Assembly (NCBI RefSeq): GCF_964340395.1
Contig: NC_135549.1
Coordinates: 35,242,332 to 35,306,331 of the forward strand
DNA: 64,000 nt
Direction: 5' to 3'
Origin: Glandiceps talaboti
Lineage: Eukaryota; Hemichordata; Enteropneusta; Spengelidae
Position 1 is the stretch's first letter. Each line of letters opens with the position of its first letter. Below the pieces are notes generated by a model that saw nothing but the letters and a program-made list of their open reading frames with translations, ran no database searches and had not been told where the DNA came from. Of the stretch, positions 24,138-36,115 are shown one piece after another. Both the position numbers and the translations under genes were made by a program.

Positions 24138-25070
24138 CCCTTTGCGGCTGGCAGGCGCCTTAGGACGTCCTTCATCCTAGACTGCGTTGCAGCCGGCAGG
24201 CGCCTGAAGGTGATATGTATGCATGCAACCTTTGACCCGAATGTATGATAGGGGGGTATTAGTAATTCAAATATCTTGAAATTGGTGCCAAAAGTACATT
24301 GATATGTAGATTACTGTTTACCATAACACATGTAACACAACAAACAGGTCAGCGATCAGAATTCGAAGTGCACAGAAAATTTATCAATGAAAATTTAAAT
24401 ATGGCAACCGGAGAAAACAACAAACTAGCAGTGGGTGACAAGATAGCTGATATTTTTATTCTTTCTCTGATTCTGACTCCGAATTTGAGGCATTTGCACC
24501 GTCTGACATAGAGAACGACGTGCCGTTAGCCAGGTTAGCTCGACATAACTCAGATGATGAGGCAGAATTGAATATTTCACCCGATGGCTGCAACGACTCC
24601 AGTAGTGAAAGTAGTGGTAGTAGTAGTGACGATGACTTGATCAGGTGGTCGCGTGACATAACTGAAGTTGATGACTTTGAACTTAACGAAAATTCAGGAA
24701 TAAAGTTTGATTTCAATGATAAATCAGCAAAAGATGTTTTTGAGTGTTTTTTGACTCTGGTACGTATAAAGGCTAGGGAAGAGTACATGGAGTCGCAAGA
24801 CAGAGTTACGGCGCCAAGGTTAGAGCGAGGTTAGACATTGCCCAGTAACCCACACAGTGCAGCCAGCCGACTACGCGTCTACGGTCTACGAGTGTGGGAA
24901 CTGCGACGCAGATAGACGGTTTATACAAGAAATAGAAGCAACAGCGGGTACACAACCATTCAACGAAGATACCCCTATGGACTACAGAGAAAACGTAACT
25001 TTCATTTTGACTAGACCTGTCATTCTAATATTCAAACATCGTGCAATGTGTCAACAGTTACGGCAGTAGT
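24138..25070 (+). pseudogene. piggyBac-like transposase relic
   Basis: At 24138 the piggyBac-style end CCCTTTGCGGCTGGCAGGCG appears, with an inner inverted-type copy 'gcagccggcaggcgcctgaa'. A frame starts MATGENNKL at 24400, then slips frame near 24455 into an acidic Ser/Asp segment (SDSDSEFEAFAPSDIEND, then SSSESSGSSSDDD). This is followed by RWSRDITEVDDFEL and FECFLTLVRIKAR. The catalytic DDD core is not present, so it is a remnant. Family call from motif style. Confidence 0.6.
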
Positions 25071-25566
25071 GTCAAATTTTCTCGTGGAATGAAAGCGTTC
25101 ATGACAGGTCAGAAATTGTACTTCTGTGAATTTTTCAATGTATGGAAATATTTATGTCTACAGTAGATTTTCCGTACAGACTCATGTAACAGTTATTATT
25201 AGATGTCCATTTATTTTTTTTGTAAAATCATCACTAGAAGAAGCCATATCCAGAATAATTATGTACAATAATAAATTTCAGTAAATTTTATAACACTCTT
25301 GGTCTTCTCCCAGTCATTGAGCAAGCAAGTGAATGAGATAATGAGTAAGTTTACTGTATTGTTGAAAAAGTATGCTGTATACGTTTTATCACTAATAATG
25401 TATGGAATTCAAAGTGAAATAACTTGACATTTCTACTACAACAGAGTAGAAAGCAATGGCACATAACTGAACGCAACATGGGGGCCGAGTGGGATCCAAA
25501 TATTTTATCAACTCAAGTGTCTGGTTGTATTATACATGATTGATGATTTATTAACAAAAGTCAAAA

Positions 25567-25772
25567 CTATCTTATAAATGCACAAAACAATATTTTATTT
25601 ATGAAATTATCAGTCCCTGTGAAAACAAAGTAATTCGAATAAGTTGGGAATCGTTTACTCGTGTGTGTACCGGACGGCGTCAGTATCGAGCTACTCATTG
25701 CACTGTCGGCACCCGTCGGCCACTTCTGTACCTCTTCTTGTCTTAGCCTGTACATTTCATTTCGGATTGATC
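25567..25772 (-). CDS. Unknown small gene, exon 2 (antisense in AP5B1 intron)
   Basis: Read on the minus strand after acceptor 'tctttttttgacag'. It encodes the last 68 residues, SIRNEMYRLRQEEVQKW to FCAFIR, after completing a Gly codon split by the intron, and ends TAG. AATAAA occurs inside the coding end (about 25590-25600) and could serve polyadenylation. The protein repeats a short motif, SILTP followed by TSK, once in each exon. I do not recognise the family. Confidence 0.45.
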
Positions 25773-26016
25773 CTGTCAAAAAAAGAAAAAAAGAATGTTT
25801 AAGCTACTTTCTCGCCCATGCATGAAATGAATAAGTTACTCAGCATAGATGAAGTGCGCTATCACCGTATCAGGGAAAAATGCACCGACTATCGACTAGT
25901 AGTACTTGGCGACAATACGTGACGTCAGTGACGGGGATACACATGTACGCATGGATAGGATTGGAAAGTTAGAAACACATCTAAATCAAAGGTTGAACGT
26001 TATATTTTTTACTCAC

Positions 26017-26083
26017 CCTCCGTCTGAGATTTTGAGGTGAAACCGGCAGCAGGCGTCAGAATACTAGTTCGTGCTGACGGCAT
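26017..26083 (-). CDS. Unknown small gene, exon 1 with start codon
   Basis: On the minus strand ATG at 26083 opens MPSARTSILTPAAGFTSKSQ and the exon stops after one base of a codon at donor 'gtgagt'. This phase matches the acceptor at 25773 exactly, giving a 90-residue product from two exons and a 244-bp intron. The region just upstream (26084-26200) has several CpGs, which would suit a promoter. No homologue is known to me, so a chance match is possible. Confidence 0.45.
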
Positions 26084-26504
26084 CTGAGCCTTCTACAAAA
26101 TGCCGCCATTGTGTGATATGGGCCTGGGATACAGAGAGTCATCATTGAGGGCGCATCAGACTCCCCAGCAAAATACAAACATGTCAATTCCAGTCACAGT
26201 TTGAGGTCGATTTACCTGTACATTTCCTGTTTGCCCCTTGCTAATTCTTATTCAAATGTGTATAAATACATTTATTGAATGGAATTTACATATTTTAATT
26301 GAGAATTTTAAATGACGTCCTAGCCTGTGCAACTTCCTTAAATAAATTTAAGAAGTATGTATGTCATAGCTAACTTGGGCCTTTATTACCTGTATATCAT
26401 TATCATTTTCGGATTTCATCAGAATTGTTGCCTCATGCCTCTGGTTCAACTGTGATCTGTTGATAGTAGTGTTGTGTCGTAAGTGTTGTATTGTATTTTT
26501 CCAG

Positions 26505-26648
26505 GAAAGGTTTTCCAGCCAGCTATTCACTGATAGAGATGAGGAATTTATTTTGAGAAGATTGCTGATATATGCCATTACTCCTACATTTAAACCTTCA
26601 CATCAACTGTTGTGTTATGAATGGTTGCTACATTTTCCTGAGCATCAG
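26505..26648 (+). CDS. AP5B1: AP5B1 exon g
   Basis: The 144-bp exon, 48 residues ERFSSQLFTDRDEEFILRRL to LLHFPEHQ, is phase 0 at both ends; acceptor 'tatttttccag', donor 'gtagat'. This is the strongest match: vertebrate AP5B1 has GEALFTAQDEALLLRRL followed by LPPPTHLFYLH and a LSFPEN motif, as I remember, and the order and spacing here agree. Confidence 0.88.
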
Positions 26649-26749
26649 GTAGATAATTTTACTCTTCTATCTGTAATGTTTATAACAACGAATATAGGAG
26701 TAGTTAGTATGCACAGTGTAAAAGAATTCCCAAACTTCCATGACTTTAG

Positions 26750-27470
26750 TTTAGTTTAGTTTAGTTTATTTCAGTAAAACAACAAGATCGACAGTGCAGA
26801 TATACAAGTAAAAACTGGTACAAATTGTTGAATTACTTGGATAACCCACGAAAGTCAAAGACTTGTTTCCAGTGGGGTCCGTACAGTGATTCAAGAAAGT
26901 GGCAGGATTAGCATAAGTATTTGACTACATGGAATGGGAAAGAATAACAGATGAAAAGGAAAGCTATCGAGGCAAACTAGCTAATAGGGAATAAACACGC
27001 TGTTTCCAGTATTAGTGGTCCCTTAGTGTACTGGACAGATATGATTTGACTGCTTTTTTGAAGACATTCCTTTGTGATATCTGTTTTATCGATACTGGTA
27101 GATTATTCCAGTCCTTGATAGCATTAGCGTAAAACGTATTTGCAGCCTGACCTTTAATCATTGGCTGGTGAAAATTGTACCTACTTCCCCTAGTACCATA
27201 GTTATGAACAGAGGATACTTTGGTAAACTGATGGACTTTTCATCAACATTGTCAGAGAATATTAAATCTAGGCTGAAGTCACACAACACTCATAAGTTTA
27301 TGACTGAATGCAAGATACAGCTTGGATCTCGTTCTTTCAAAGTGTGTTCCCATTATTCTTGGAATCCTACAGTCATGAATATTGTCATCATTGTGGGGAA
27401 ATATGGTCCAGGGCCTGGATGAAGGGAGTGGGGTACTTGGCTGGGTAATACAGTTGTACCTTGACAGATT
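26750..27470 (-). pseudogene. LINE 3' fragment with (TTTAG)n-type tail
   Basis: Read leftward the frame contains NTFYANAIKDWNNLPVSI then QRNVFKKAVKSYL, the usual last block of a CR1/jockey-like RT protein. A 3' region ends at 26748-26770 in repeated 'ctaaa' (TTTAG on the plus strand). There are several stops upstream. It sits just after AP5B1 exon g. Confidence 0.7.
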
Positions 27471-27770
27471 CAAATTACAAGCACAAATGCTACAAAAGTA
27501 ACCTCTAAGGTCAATGGTTAGCGCTAGTGATTGTTACTTTTTATTTTTGTTTATTTATTAATCTTTCAAATACAGACACGATTTCAGTGCATTTATAGCA
27601 CTGTTCTCGCAATGGAACCTGTTGCAAGATTACGTACACAGAAAAAAAAAGGGACAAACTAGAACAAAAAGTTACAGATGCACAGTGTACTTAGATATCC
27701 AATATAAAAGATATCCAATTACATTACCATACTACATTCTTAAGGATGAGATGCAGGTTCGTTTGCTCAT

Positions 27771-28060
27771 TTTTAGCACAACTGAAACGATAAGGTTCAG
27801 TAGTGCTATAGGCATCGCTAAGTGTCTGTCTGTCTGTCTGTCTGTCTGTGTGTGTGTGTGTATAAACAACTTAAAGTAAAAACTGCTGGACTGATTGATT
27901 ACTTTTATATTTGGTGGTCATGTAACTTTAGGTATCTAGTTGGGAAATTGTTCAAGCGAAAATGATTGCATCAGAGATGTACGTTTTTGGTCAAAAAATG
28001 TGATTTTTGGTCAAAAACAAACTCCAAAACTACTAGGCAGATTGGCCTGAATTTGGTGGG
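27771..28060 (+). repeat. Hairpin-end family, 5' fragment
   Basis: 'tttttagcacaactgaaacg' with the inverse 'ggttcagtagtgct', a (CTGT)n/(GT)n run and the 'gtcaaaaa' blocks are all present. The copy ends near the 'gggtggggg' run at 28090. Confidence 0.68.
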
Positions 28061-29298
28061 AACATTCTTAGGGACTGGTCAGTTTCTTCAGCTGGGGGTG
28101 GGGGTGGGGTGGGGTTGGGGGTGGATTCTTAAATGAGGCCGGTAAAAACTCACTGACCCCACTATCTGTAAAACCAAAAACAGGCTGACACCCCCATCAC
28201 TTTTAATTCTAAAATATGATGACCCCCCCCCCATATAATATTCACATGACAGATATTTTTTGATCGTGACTCAGTGTAGACTGCTTGACTGTCTTGCATC
28301 TACTTTATAAGATCACGGGTTAGCACTATCATAATTATAATTATTGACTACACAGGGTAAATATATTCCAAAAGGAGTTTAATAGCATCTTGACAGTGAG
28401 AGGTAGGGGGAAAGCTTGAGAAGTGAATATGTGCATCTCTTATGGGGATTCGAGGAGGTTTTAAACTCTCAAAAGTCAATTTTGTGACTCTTCAGACATT
28501 TTTAGAAAATAATTTCCAAGCTTTACAAGACAGCACCACCATGTAAAAAGCAACTACATAGGGTTGAAATACTTTTGAAATATACTTTGATAGTATCTGG
28601 ACCACAAGAGGGGAAGAGCTTGAGACTGGGATATGTCCACCTCATGTGGGAAGTCCGAAGGGGTCTCCCTCTAGAAACCCTGGAGGATTTTAGGCTATTC
28701 AGACCCTTTCAAGCAACAACTTAATCCATGCTTTACAAGGCAGCACCATCAAGTATCAGAAACTATTCTTTATAACTTACATAGGGTTGAAATATGTTCT
28801 TATAAAGTTAAATAACATCATTATTTACATGTAGTTAATGTCAGCACATCTAATGGTAGTACTAGTATCATTGGTAGGGGAGATTTGGAGTTTAAGGCAA
28901 TTTTAGAATATCTTGGCAAACATTTCATATCTTTAAAACACAATATCATCTCAAATTAGAATAGGGTGAAAATATTTAAGAAAAGCTTAATACCATTTTG
29001 ACAGTAAAAAAGGTTGTTGGTGCATGTGATTGTTGGTTGAATGCATGAGTGACCTCTGATGGGGGTGGGGGAGTCCTTGGGGTTTCACCTGGCAGATCTG
29101 CAGTTTTGTGCTTTTAAGGCAATGTTTAGGTTATTCATAGCCTTTGAGGTAATATTTTCAAGCTTCTAAGAGCTATCATATGTAAGTTTTAAATAAGTTT
29201 CCCATGTCACATAAAAATGGGCCCATAACATTGGTATAGGGGCATTAATATTGCATGTATAGTAAAGTCATGGTGACATCAGTATGCTAGAGAACTTT

Positions 29299-29792
29299 TT
29301 CTTTTAATTTTTTTTTTTAATTTTTGTGCTGGGAATTCCTCCCAGCGATTTTCTGTTATGCAGACAAATACAAACAAACAAACAAACACAAATGCTACAG
29401 AGATCCATTCGGGTTTGGGACTATGTGACAGGGCTATGCTGCACGCTCCATTATCCCCATATCACATTGCTGTGGAACTGTCAAGGCTTTCCCAGTCAGT
29501 CCACAGGCTATCCCAGAGTCACCCAGGCCCGGCAAACATAGCACCTGCAGGCTCCGTGTGAGTAATCGTCTCCGACTTTTCGAGTCATTACTTTTACTCC
29601 AGGAGTCCCCCCAAATTCGCACTCGTCTTGTGAGTGAGACAAGGCTGAGTGATACAGCCTACCCATCGAGTCTGTAGAACACTCACCCTGGGTTTGGGTC
29701 GGTCACAGAAAATCCCCTATTTCCAGTGGGATTCGAACCCGTGACCTCCCGACTGCTAATCCTGTGTGCTAACCACTACGCTACAGGGAGCC
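29299..29792 (-). mobile_element. tRNA-derived SINE with 13-bp TSD
   Basis: On the minus strand the element opens with an A-box-like TAGCGTAGTGGTTAGCAC (29764-29783) and a perfect B box GGGTTCGAATCCC (29728-29740), as in tRNA-headed SINEs. It ends in a long A-rich tail (29299-29325). The 13-bp direct repeat GCTAGAGAACTTT flanks it at 29286-29298 and 29793-29805. Pol III internal promoter boxes look intact. Confidence 0.88.
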
Positions 29793-30039
29793 GCTAGAGA
29801 ACTTTAGGTGGTCATACCTAGTGTATAATAGAAACTGGAATCTGATGAGATGTGGTGATTTGTGGTGTCAGTAACATGTAGTGTCTAAAATAGAAAGTGT
29901 ATTAATCCCTTCAACAATATAATTTAGATTAACTTCTTTTATAAACTCTCTATGAAGATTACCATTACGAAACCTTCAAGTGTACTTTTGCCCCAAAGTG
30001 CAATTATAAGCATTGATTGTGAAACAGCAAAGCATTTAC

Positions 30040-31109
30040 TAGTCTTGCTGCTAGACGTTTGGGATTTCTTTCGATACTAACAGTGAGGGCTTGCCCGAAC
30101 AGTCTAGCAAATGTCATTTTCAGACTTCATATTCCATTGAGATGAGATATGGCCGTGGGTTGGACCTAGTCTATCAGCTAGCCCTCGGATGTTCTTCCGA
30201 TAAAATACGACACACAGCCGAACAACGCTATCAAGGATGGAACATCCGAGGTCTAGCGAATGTCATTAGGATATAAATAACTGCCAATCAGAGAACCGCA
30301 TTAGCGACAAGCACAAACAGAGGACAATAGCTAAATTTTCATGCATATTCATCTTAAGGAGGGGCTTGTAAAAATAACCACCAATGTGTTAACTAAAATG
30401 TGTGAATGACAACGTCTACACACTCATCAAACACAATTACCATAAACTGATAAGACATAGTAATGACATAAATGTGTTTGTCAACACCTGCATGCAGAGA
30501 TTGAATATATTAAAGTATGTATATGCATTTATGGCCCAACCCACCGCTTATTGTAATCTCAATGGAATGTCCGGTCTGAAAATGACATTCGCTAGACTGT
30601 TCGGGCAGGCCCTCACATGCGAACTTCGTTCGCTTATAGTTTTAGCATTGAAAGAAAGCCCGAACGTCTAGCAGCAAGACTAGGTTGGACCATGTATGCA
30701 TATATATATGTTAATATATTCAATAACCCATTGACCTCTATACTGCTAATGCTCTATAATACTAATGTCCAATATCACGTGATTATAACAAATTACTAAC
30801 TATTATGTGTTATCAGTTTATGGTAATTGTGAGTTTGATGAGTGTGTAGACGTTGTCATTCACACATTTCAATTAAGGCATTGGTGGTTATTTTTGCAAG
30901 CCCCTCCTTAAGCTGAATATGCATGAAAAAATTAGCTATTGTTCTCTGTTTGTGTTTGTCGCTAATGCGGTTCTCTGATTGGCAGTTATTTATATCCCTG
31001 AACTGCAAGATGACATTTGCTAGACCTTGGATGTTCCATCCTCGATAGCGATGTTCAGTCGTGTGTCGTATTGTATTGGAAGAACATCCGAGGTCTAGCA
31101 GATAGACTA
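30040..31109. mobile_element. 9-bp-TSD TIR element, copy 2 (outer)
   Basis: Same ends as the copy at 584-1110 (TAGTCTTGCTGCTAGAC ... GATAGACTA), flanked by AGCATTTAC on both sides (30031-30039 and 31110-31118). It is 1,070 bp only because another copy of the same family lies inside it; without that and its duplication it would be about 545 bp. Confidence 0.9.
30167..30682. mobile_element. 9-bp-TSD TIR element, copy 3 (nested, inverted)
   Basis: A 516-bp copy in opposite orientation, starting TAGTCTATCAGCTAGCCC and ending GTCTAGCAGCAAGACTA. It is flanked by a perfect 9-bp duplication GGTTGGACC (30158-30166 and 30683-30691). It inserted into the older outer copy. Confidence 0.9.
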
Positions 31110-31780
31110 AGCATTTACATGACATGTGTGGTAGCTAGGTAATACATGTATATGTATGTGTATAGCTATGTTTGAACTAATAAGTAATATTAAAGAATTC
31201 ATGTTACAAACAGGGACAGGAACAAATATTTACGTGTGCCACATTTCAGACAAGGCTATATTCCATTGTAGAAAAGGATTTTTACTCCCAATTTCAAAAA
31301 CAGGGTGATGCCTAGCATGGATCAACATGTGAATAAACATTATAAAAAAAAATTGTACAATTGTGCTACAATGCCATTTGCGCTATTTTTCAAATTTGAC
31401 AAAGTTATCATGGAGGAAAAACAGAAACAAAATCGCACCTTTGTTTGCCATGTGTTCTGCCATTGAAAGATCATCTTTGGACACCAATTCAACCGAAATT
31501 AGCAAAGGATATAGCCAAAACGTATCAAAAAATGGGTAATTTTCCTTAATAATTTGCATATTTCTATTATTTGAACAAAATATCATTGAGCAATGATTAA
31601 AAACCAAATAAATCCTGAGAAATTGCCGATTCATAGTATACAACTGCAAATGAGGGTAAGACAAAACACTCTAGCTGAATGCACATTTTTGAGCAACATC
31701 TAAGGTTCTCATATTTTGTTCTGTGTGCCCTCAATTTACCAATGATGCATGCTGGGAACTGAGCCATAGTATGTTGTGTA

Positions 31781-32960
31781 GTACAGTCACAATTCTTGTG
31801 TCAGCCAAAACTACCACAGTGACTGTAGTACAGTCACAATCCTTGTATCAGCCAAAACTACCACAGTGACTGTAGTACAGTCGCAATGCTTGTATCAGCC
31901 AAAACTACCACAGTGACTGTAGTACAGTCGCAATGCTTGTATCAGCCAAAACTACCATGGACAGTGACTGTAGTACAGTCGCAATGCTTGTATCAGCCAA
32001 AACTACCACAGAGACTGTAGTACAGTCGCAATGCTTGTATCAGCCAAAACTACCACAGTGACTGTAGTACAGTCGCAATGCTTGTATCAGCCAAAACTAC
32101 CACAGTGACTGTAGTACAGTTGCAATGCTTGTATCAGCCCAAACTACCATGGACAATAACTGTAGTACAGTCGCAATGCTTGTATCAACCAAAACTACCA
32201 CAGTGACTGTAGTACAGTCGCAATGCTTGTATCAGCCAAAACTACCACAGTGACTGTAGTACAGTCGCAATCCTTGTATCAGCCAAAACTACCACAGTGA
32301 CTGCAGTACAGTCGCAATGCTTGTATCAGCCCAAACTACCATGGACAGTGACTGTAGTACAGTCGCAATGCTTGTATCAGCCAAAACTACCACAGTGACT
32401 GTAGTACAGTCGCAATGCTTGTATCAGCCAAAACTACCATGGACAGTGACTGTAGTACAGTCGCAATGCTTGTATCAGCCAAAACTACCACAGTGACTGT
32501 AGTACAGTCGCAATGCTTGTATCAGCCCAAACTACCATGGACAGTGACTGTAGTACAGTCGCAATGTTTGAATCAGCCAAAACTACCATGGACAGTGACT
32601 GTAGTACAGTCACAATGCTTGTATCAGCCAAAACTACCACAGTGACTGTAGTACAGTTGCAGTGCTTGTATCAGCCAAAACTACCACAATGACTGTAGTA
32701 CAGTCGCAATGCTTGTATCAGCCAAAACTACCACAGTGACTGTAGTACAGTCGCAATGCTTGTATCAGCCAAAACTAACACAGTGACTGTAGTACAGTCG
32801 CAATGCTTGTATCAGCCAAAACTACCACTGTGACTGTAGTACAGTCGCAATGCTTGTATCAGCCAAAACTACCATGGACAGTGACTGTAGTACAGTCGCA
32901 ATGCTTGTATCAGTCAAAACTACCGCAGTGACTGTAGTACAGTCGCAATGCTTGTATCAG
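31781..32960. repeat. Minisatellite of 47/50-bp units, about 25 copies
   Basis: The unit runs 'gtacagtcgcaatgcttgta', 'tcagccaaaactaccacagt', 'gactgta'. A variant with 'accatggacagtg' is 3 bases longer and is interspersed irregularly. Units differ by a few substitutions, so the array is older than the one at 9.5 kb. It ends 88 bp before AP5B1 exon h. The open frame across it is a repeat artefact. Confidence 0.93.
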
Positions 32961-33048
32961 TAGAGTCTGTTTAGACTCATCAAAACATTTGTCCAGGTTT
33001 ATCATTTCAGTTTATATAATTATACTGTTTTTAAAATTATATGAACAG

Positions 33049-33220
33049 ATTAAATCTTTGATTGGCTTACAGAAGGATGCTTTTAGTGAACGTTCTCTGC
33101 CAACCAAACTAGACTCCAGTTATTTTGCCACTTTCTTCCCTAGAGTTTTTGATGATATTGATACAACTCTAGCAAAATTGAATGTCCTAAGTTTGTGTTT
33201 CAAACCAAGTAGCATATCAG
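33049..33220 (+). CDS. AP5B1: AP5B1 exon h
   Basis: The 172-bp exon encodes IKSLIGLQKDAF to CFKPSSIS and ends after the first base of a codon (phase 1). Acceptor 'atgaacag', donor 'gtaagc'. FFPRVFDDIDTTLAKLNVLS fits the vertebrate segment LLPSLLHDPMALLARLHLL in length and pattern. Confidence 0.8.
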
Positions 33221-33289
33221 GTAAGCTTTCGAAGTCAGTGTTTTCATTTTAAAGAAATAGTTTTTACCTCCTGTAAGGTGAGGTTATGT

Positions 33290-33540
33290 TATGCTTTTGT
33301 GTGTCCGTGTCTGTCTGTGTGTGTGTGTCAGTCTGTCTATGATGGACTTGTGTGTCCGTGTCTGTGTGTGTGTGTCAGTCTGTCTATGATGGACTTGTGT
33401 GTCCGTGTCTGTGTGTGTGTCAGTCTGTCTATGATGGACTTGTGTGTCCATGTCTGTCTGTGTGTGTGTGTGTGTCTGTGTCTGTGTCTGTCTGCCTGTG
33501 TCTCTGTGTGTGTGTGTGTCAGTCTGTCTATGATGGACTT
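33290..33540. repeat. TG-rich minisatellite
   Basis: Four irregular units of 'tcagtctgtctatgatggac' separated by variable (TG)n and (TGTC)n tracts. Open frames on both strands come from the repeat. Confidence 0.85.
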
Positions 33541-34385
33541 GACATCTCAAAAAACTACTGCATTAAGCATATAATGATAACGTTAGTGATATGCACATTA
33601 GGTGTAAAAATGTGAATTTTGGTCAGAACTTTATATCTCAAAAAAATTTGTTAGGTCAATGGGACTGAAACTTGGTAGATGTTTCTAGAAGTGTAATTCT
33701 GCAGATTTTGTTCAAAACATTTTGACACAAATGGCCCTAGCAACCATGACCACGCCCTTAGCAACAACTAATAGCAGTATATTTTGGTCAAATAACAACA
33801 TCATCTGATAGGCAAGTGAGTAAACATTCAAAAAATGTATGCAAATATCCTTAGCAACCATGACCACGCCCATAGCAACAGCCAAACGATGGTGTATATC
33901 ACAAAGATAACAGGGATTTTTAGACAAGTGAACAGACATTCAAAAATATGTGAATTGCCTAGGAACAAGACCATGCCCATAGCAACAGCCAAATGATCAC
34001 GCATATTGCAAAGATAATAGGAATTAATAGACAAATGAATAAACCTTCAAAAAACGTATGCAAATATATTGAGCAACAAGATCACGCCCATAGCAACAGC
34101 CTAATGATCGTGTATGTTGCAAAAATAACATCAGGGATTCATAGACAAGTGAACAAACATTCAAAAACTGTATGTAAATATGTCTTGCAACATGACCACG
34201 CCCATAGCAACAGCCAAATGATCACGTATATCGCAAAGATAACAACATTGTTGGATAGGCAACTGGATTGTGATTCAGCAAATGAACACCTACATGTATA
34301 CGTAGCATGGATCAGCATGTGGATAAATGTTTAAATATTATACAGTTGTGCTACAACGCCATTCAGGCGCTATTTTTTTTAAATT
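33540..34385 (+). repeat. Hairpin-end family, middle and 3' array
   Basis: 'atgtgaattttggtcagaac' is followed by six 'agcaac..accacgccc' units, each with 'atagcaacagccaaa', ending at 'gtgctacaacgccattcagg' and 'cgctattttt'. This is one of the clearest copies of the 3' array. Confidence 0.75.
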
Positions 34386-35728
34386 GTGATAAGGATTTTG
34401 CTTAAATAGCCATTTTTGATAATCAGGCAATATCTTTAACAGAATGCAAGCTTTAAATTCATTTAATTTAGTACATGCATTGATAGTAAAGAAGTGTGTG
34501 TGTCCATTAAAGCTTGTTGTTGTAGCTTAGCTTATAATCTTAATGGTTCATTTCCATAATTAATGAGTGTTCGATAATTAGACAACATCTTAAATATGCA
34601 ACGTAAAATTTAATATAGTCTCATATAATTAATTTTCCACTTAAGGATACATCATGCATGACAGCTATAAATCAGTATTTCGCATGCCAACAATGAATGT
34701 GGGTACAAAAATCTATGGTTTTGCCCTGGTGGTAGGCATTCATTCTTGTTCTACAGGTAACAGTAAATTTCTAAGTTTCCTCTCTGTTACTATGTTTATA
34801 TTTGATCCCAACCTTTCCCTTCTGACTCAAAATTTAACAAATCAAATTAATTTCATCAGTTAGACTCACATAAGTACTTGAGGAGGCCATGTCTTGTATG
34901 AAGACTTGTTGATTGGTGGATTTTTAGCACTACTGCAGTGCTAAGATGCAAATGAGCTAATTGGTTGGCCACTGACATGATAAACTTACCAAAGACATCA
35001 AAAGATCCGGGAAAGACATCACTGATCACTTATTTAGTTTCTATAACCAAAACAAGTACAACAGTAATATTAATATGTGTCAGCAAAGTTCTAACATCAA
35101 AAGCAAGTCAACTTATACTTAATATTAAATAATGTAGTGTGATCCTTTTCTTGAATTATGGATGATGTACCCAGTGCCTAAGACCCAACTACAGCTACAA
35201 ATAAATTTGACATAGAAATGGTTCTGAAACAAGCTGCGCGGCTGTCTTCTCCAACACTCCACCAAATGACAGTGTAAAGGCAATGTTGAGGAAACTGCAC
35301 AGAGAATGCTCACAAGTAACAGTTGAAAATGTTCAAGAATAACCATGACATACATGTATATAGGAAACACTGAATGAGTGATCTTTAAACGTACAGGCGA
35401 CTATTAAACATGCAATCAACCAAATCAACCAAATGGTATCATTCACACACTCTCCTTGCCATATTAGCCAAAGTGAATAGTTTACATACAATTTCAAGAT
35501 TTAGTGATCTATTATCCTCTCCCCATAACTGTCTTGAACAATCTCACAAATGAGATGTACACCCTTGTTGGAATATCCTGCTGCCATACCCTCACTAGTG
35601 CTGTCCACAAGTGCATGCATATTATTCATGACTTGTGTAATGATTAGTAGAAAGTCAACATCAGCCATTTATTCAGTGGCCATGAGTAAAATGCTGTTTC
35701 ATAGCAGCCATACTATTTAGTTTGTTAG

Positions 35729-35954
35729 TTACATCATGCAGTTATTCACTTTTGCTATCTAGGAAAGATTTTCCAGTAACATATAGTTTTGTCTCAACAG
35801 ATTCAGCAGCAGCAACATTGATGAGTTGTTTAGTTTCCCTTCACAAATCAGTCAACTATGGAGTCACTGGGCTAGTGGCAGTTGCATTATATAGAGCATT
35901 ATTCAATTATTATAGAAAACATCAGTATACAACATTAGTGGAAGACATTTACAA
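35729..35954 (+). CDS. AP5B1: AP5B1 exon i (5' edge uncertain)
   Basis: The frame reads LLSRKDFPVTYSFVSTD, then AATLMSCLVSLHKSVNYG and ends LVEDIYK with donor 'gtaagt' after two bases of a codon. Following exon h in phase 1, the start that keeps frame is 35729 after 'tttgttag'. The better-looking acceptor 'tttgctatctag' at 35762 would need an unseen small exon in between. The sequence corresponds to the vertebrate EELLAGLRQRA region. Confidence 0.7.
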
Positions 35955-36115
35955 GTAAGTAATGTATACTGGGCCAATATTTAAACCTGGCAGAATGGTG
36001 ACATATTATAGGCATAAATGTTGCACATTATAGGGGTCATGTGCATGTTATGTTGTTCCATAACAAACGAAAATTTGGCTTCACTTAAGTTACGGGCTTC
36101 ATCTGTATTTCATAG

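Noticed and set aside
29728-29783. A tRNA gene
   Set aside because: A and B boxes are present but there is no cloverleaf acceptor pairing, and the flanking 13-bp duplication with A-rich tail shows a SINE.
31775-32960. Possible CRISPR-like array
   Set aside because: Units are contiguous near-identical tandem repeats without unique spacers, in animal intron DNA.
33278-33615. Cys/Val-rich and Thr/Gln/His-rich open frames on both strands
   Set aside because: They are translations of (TG)n and TGTC repeats.
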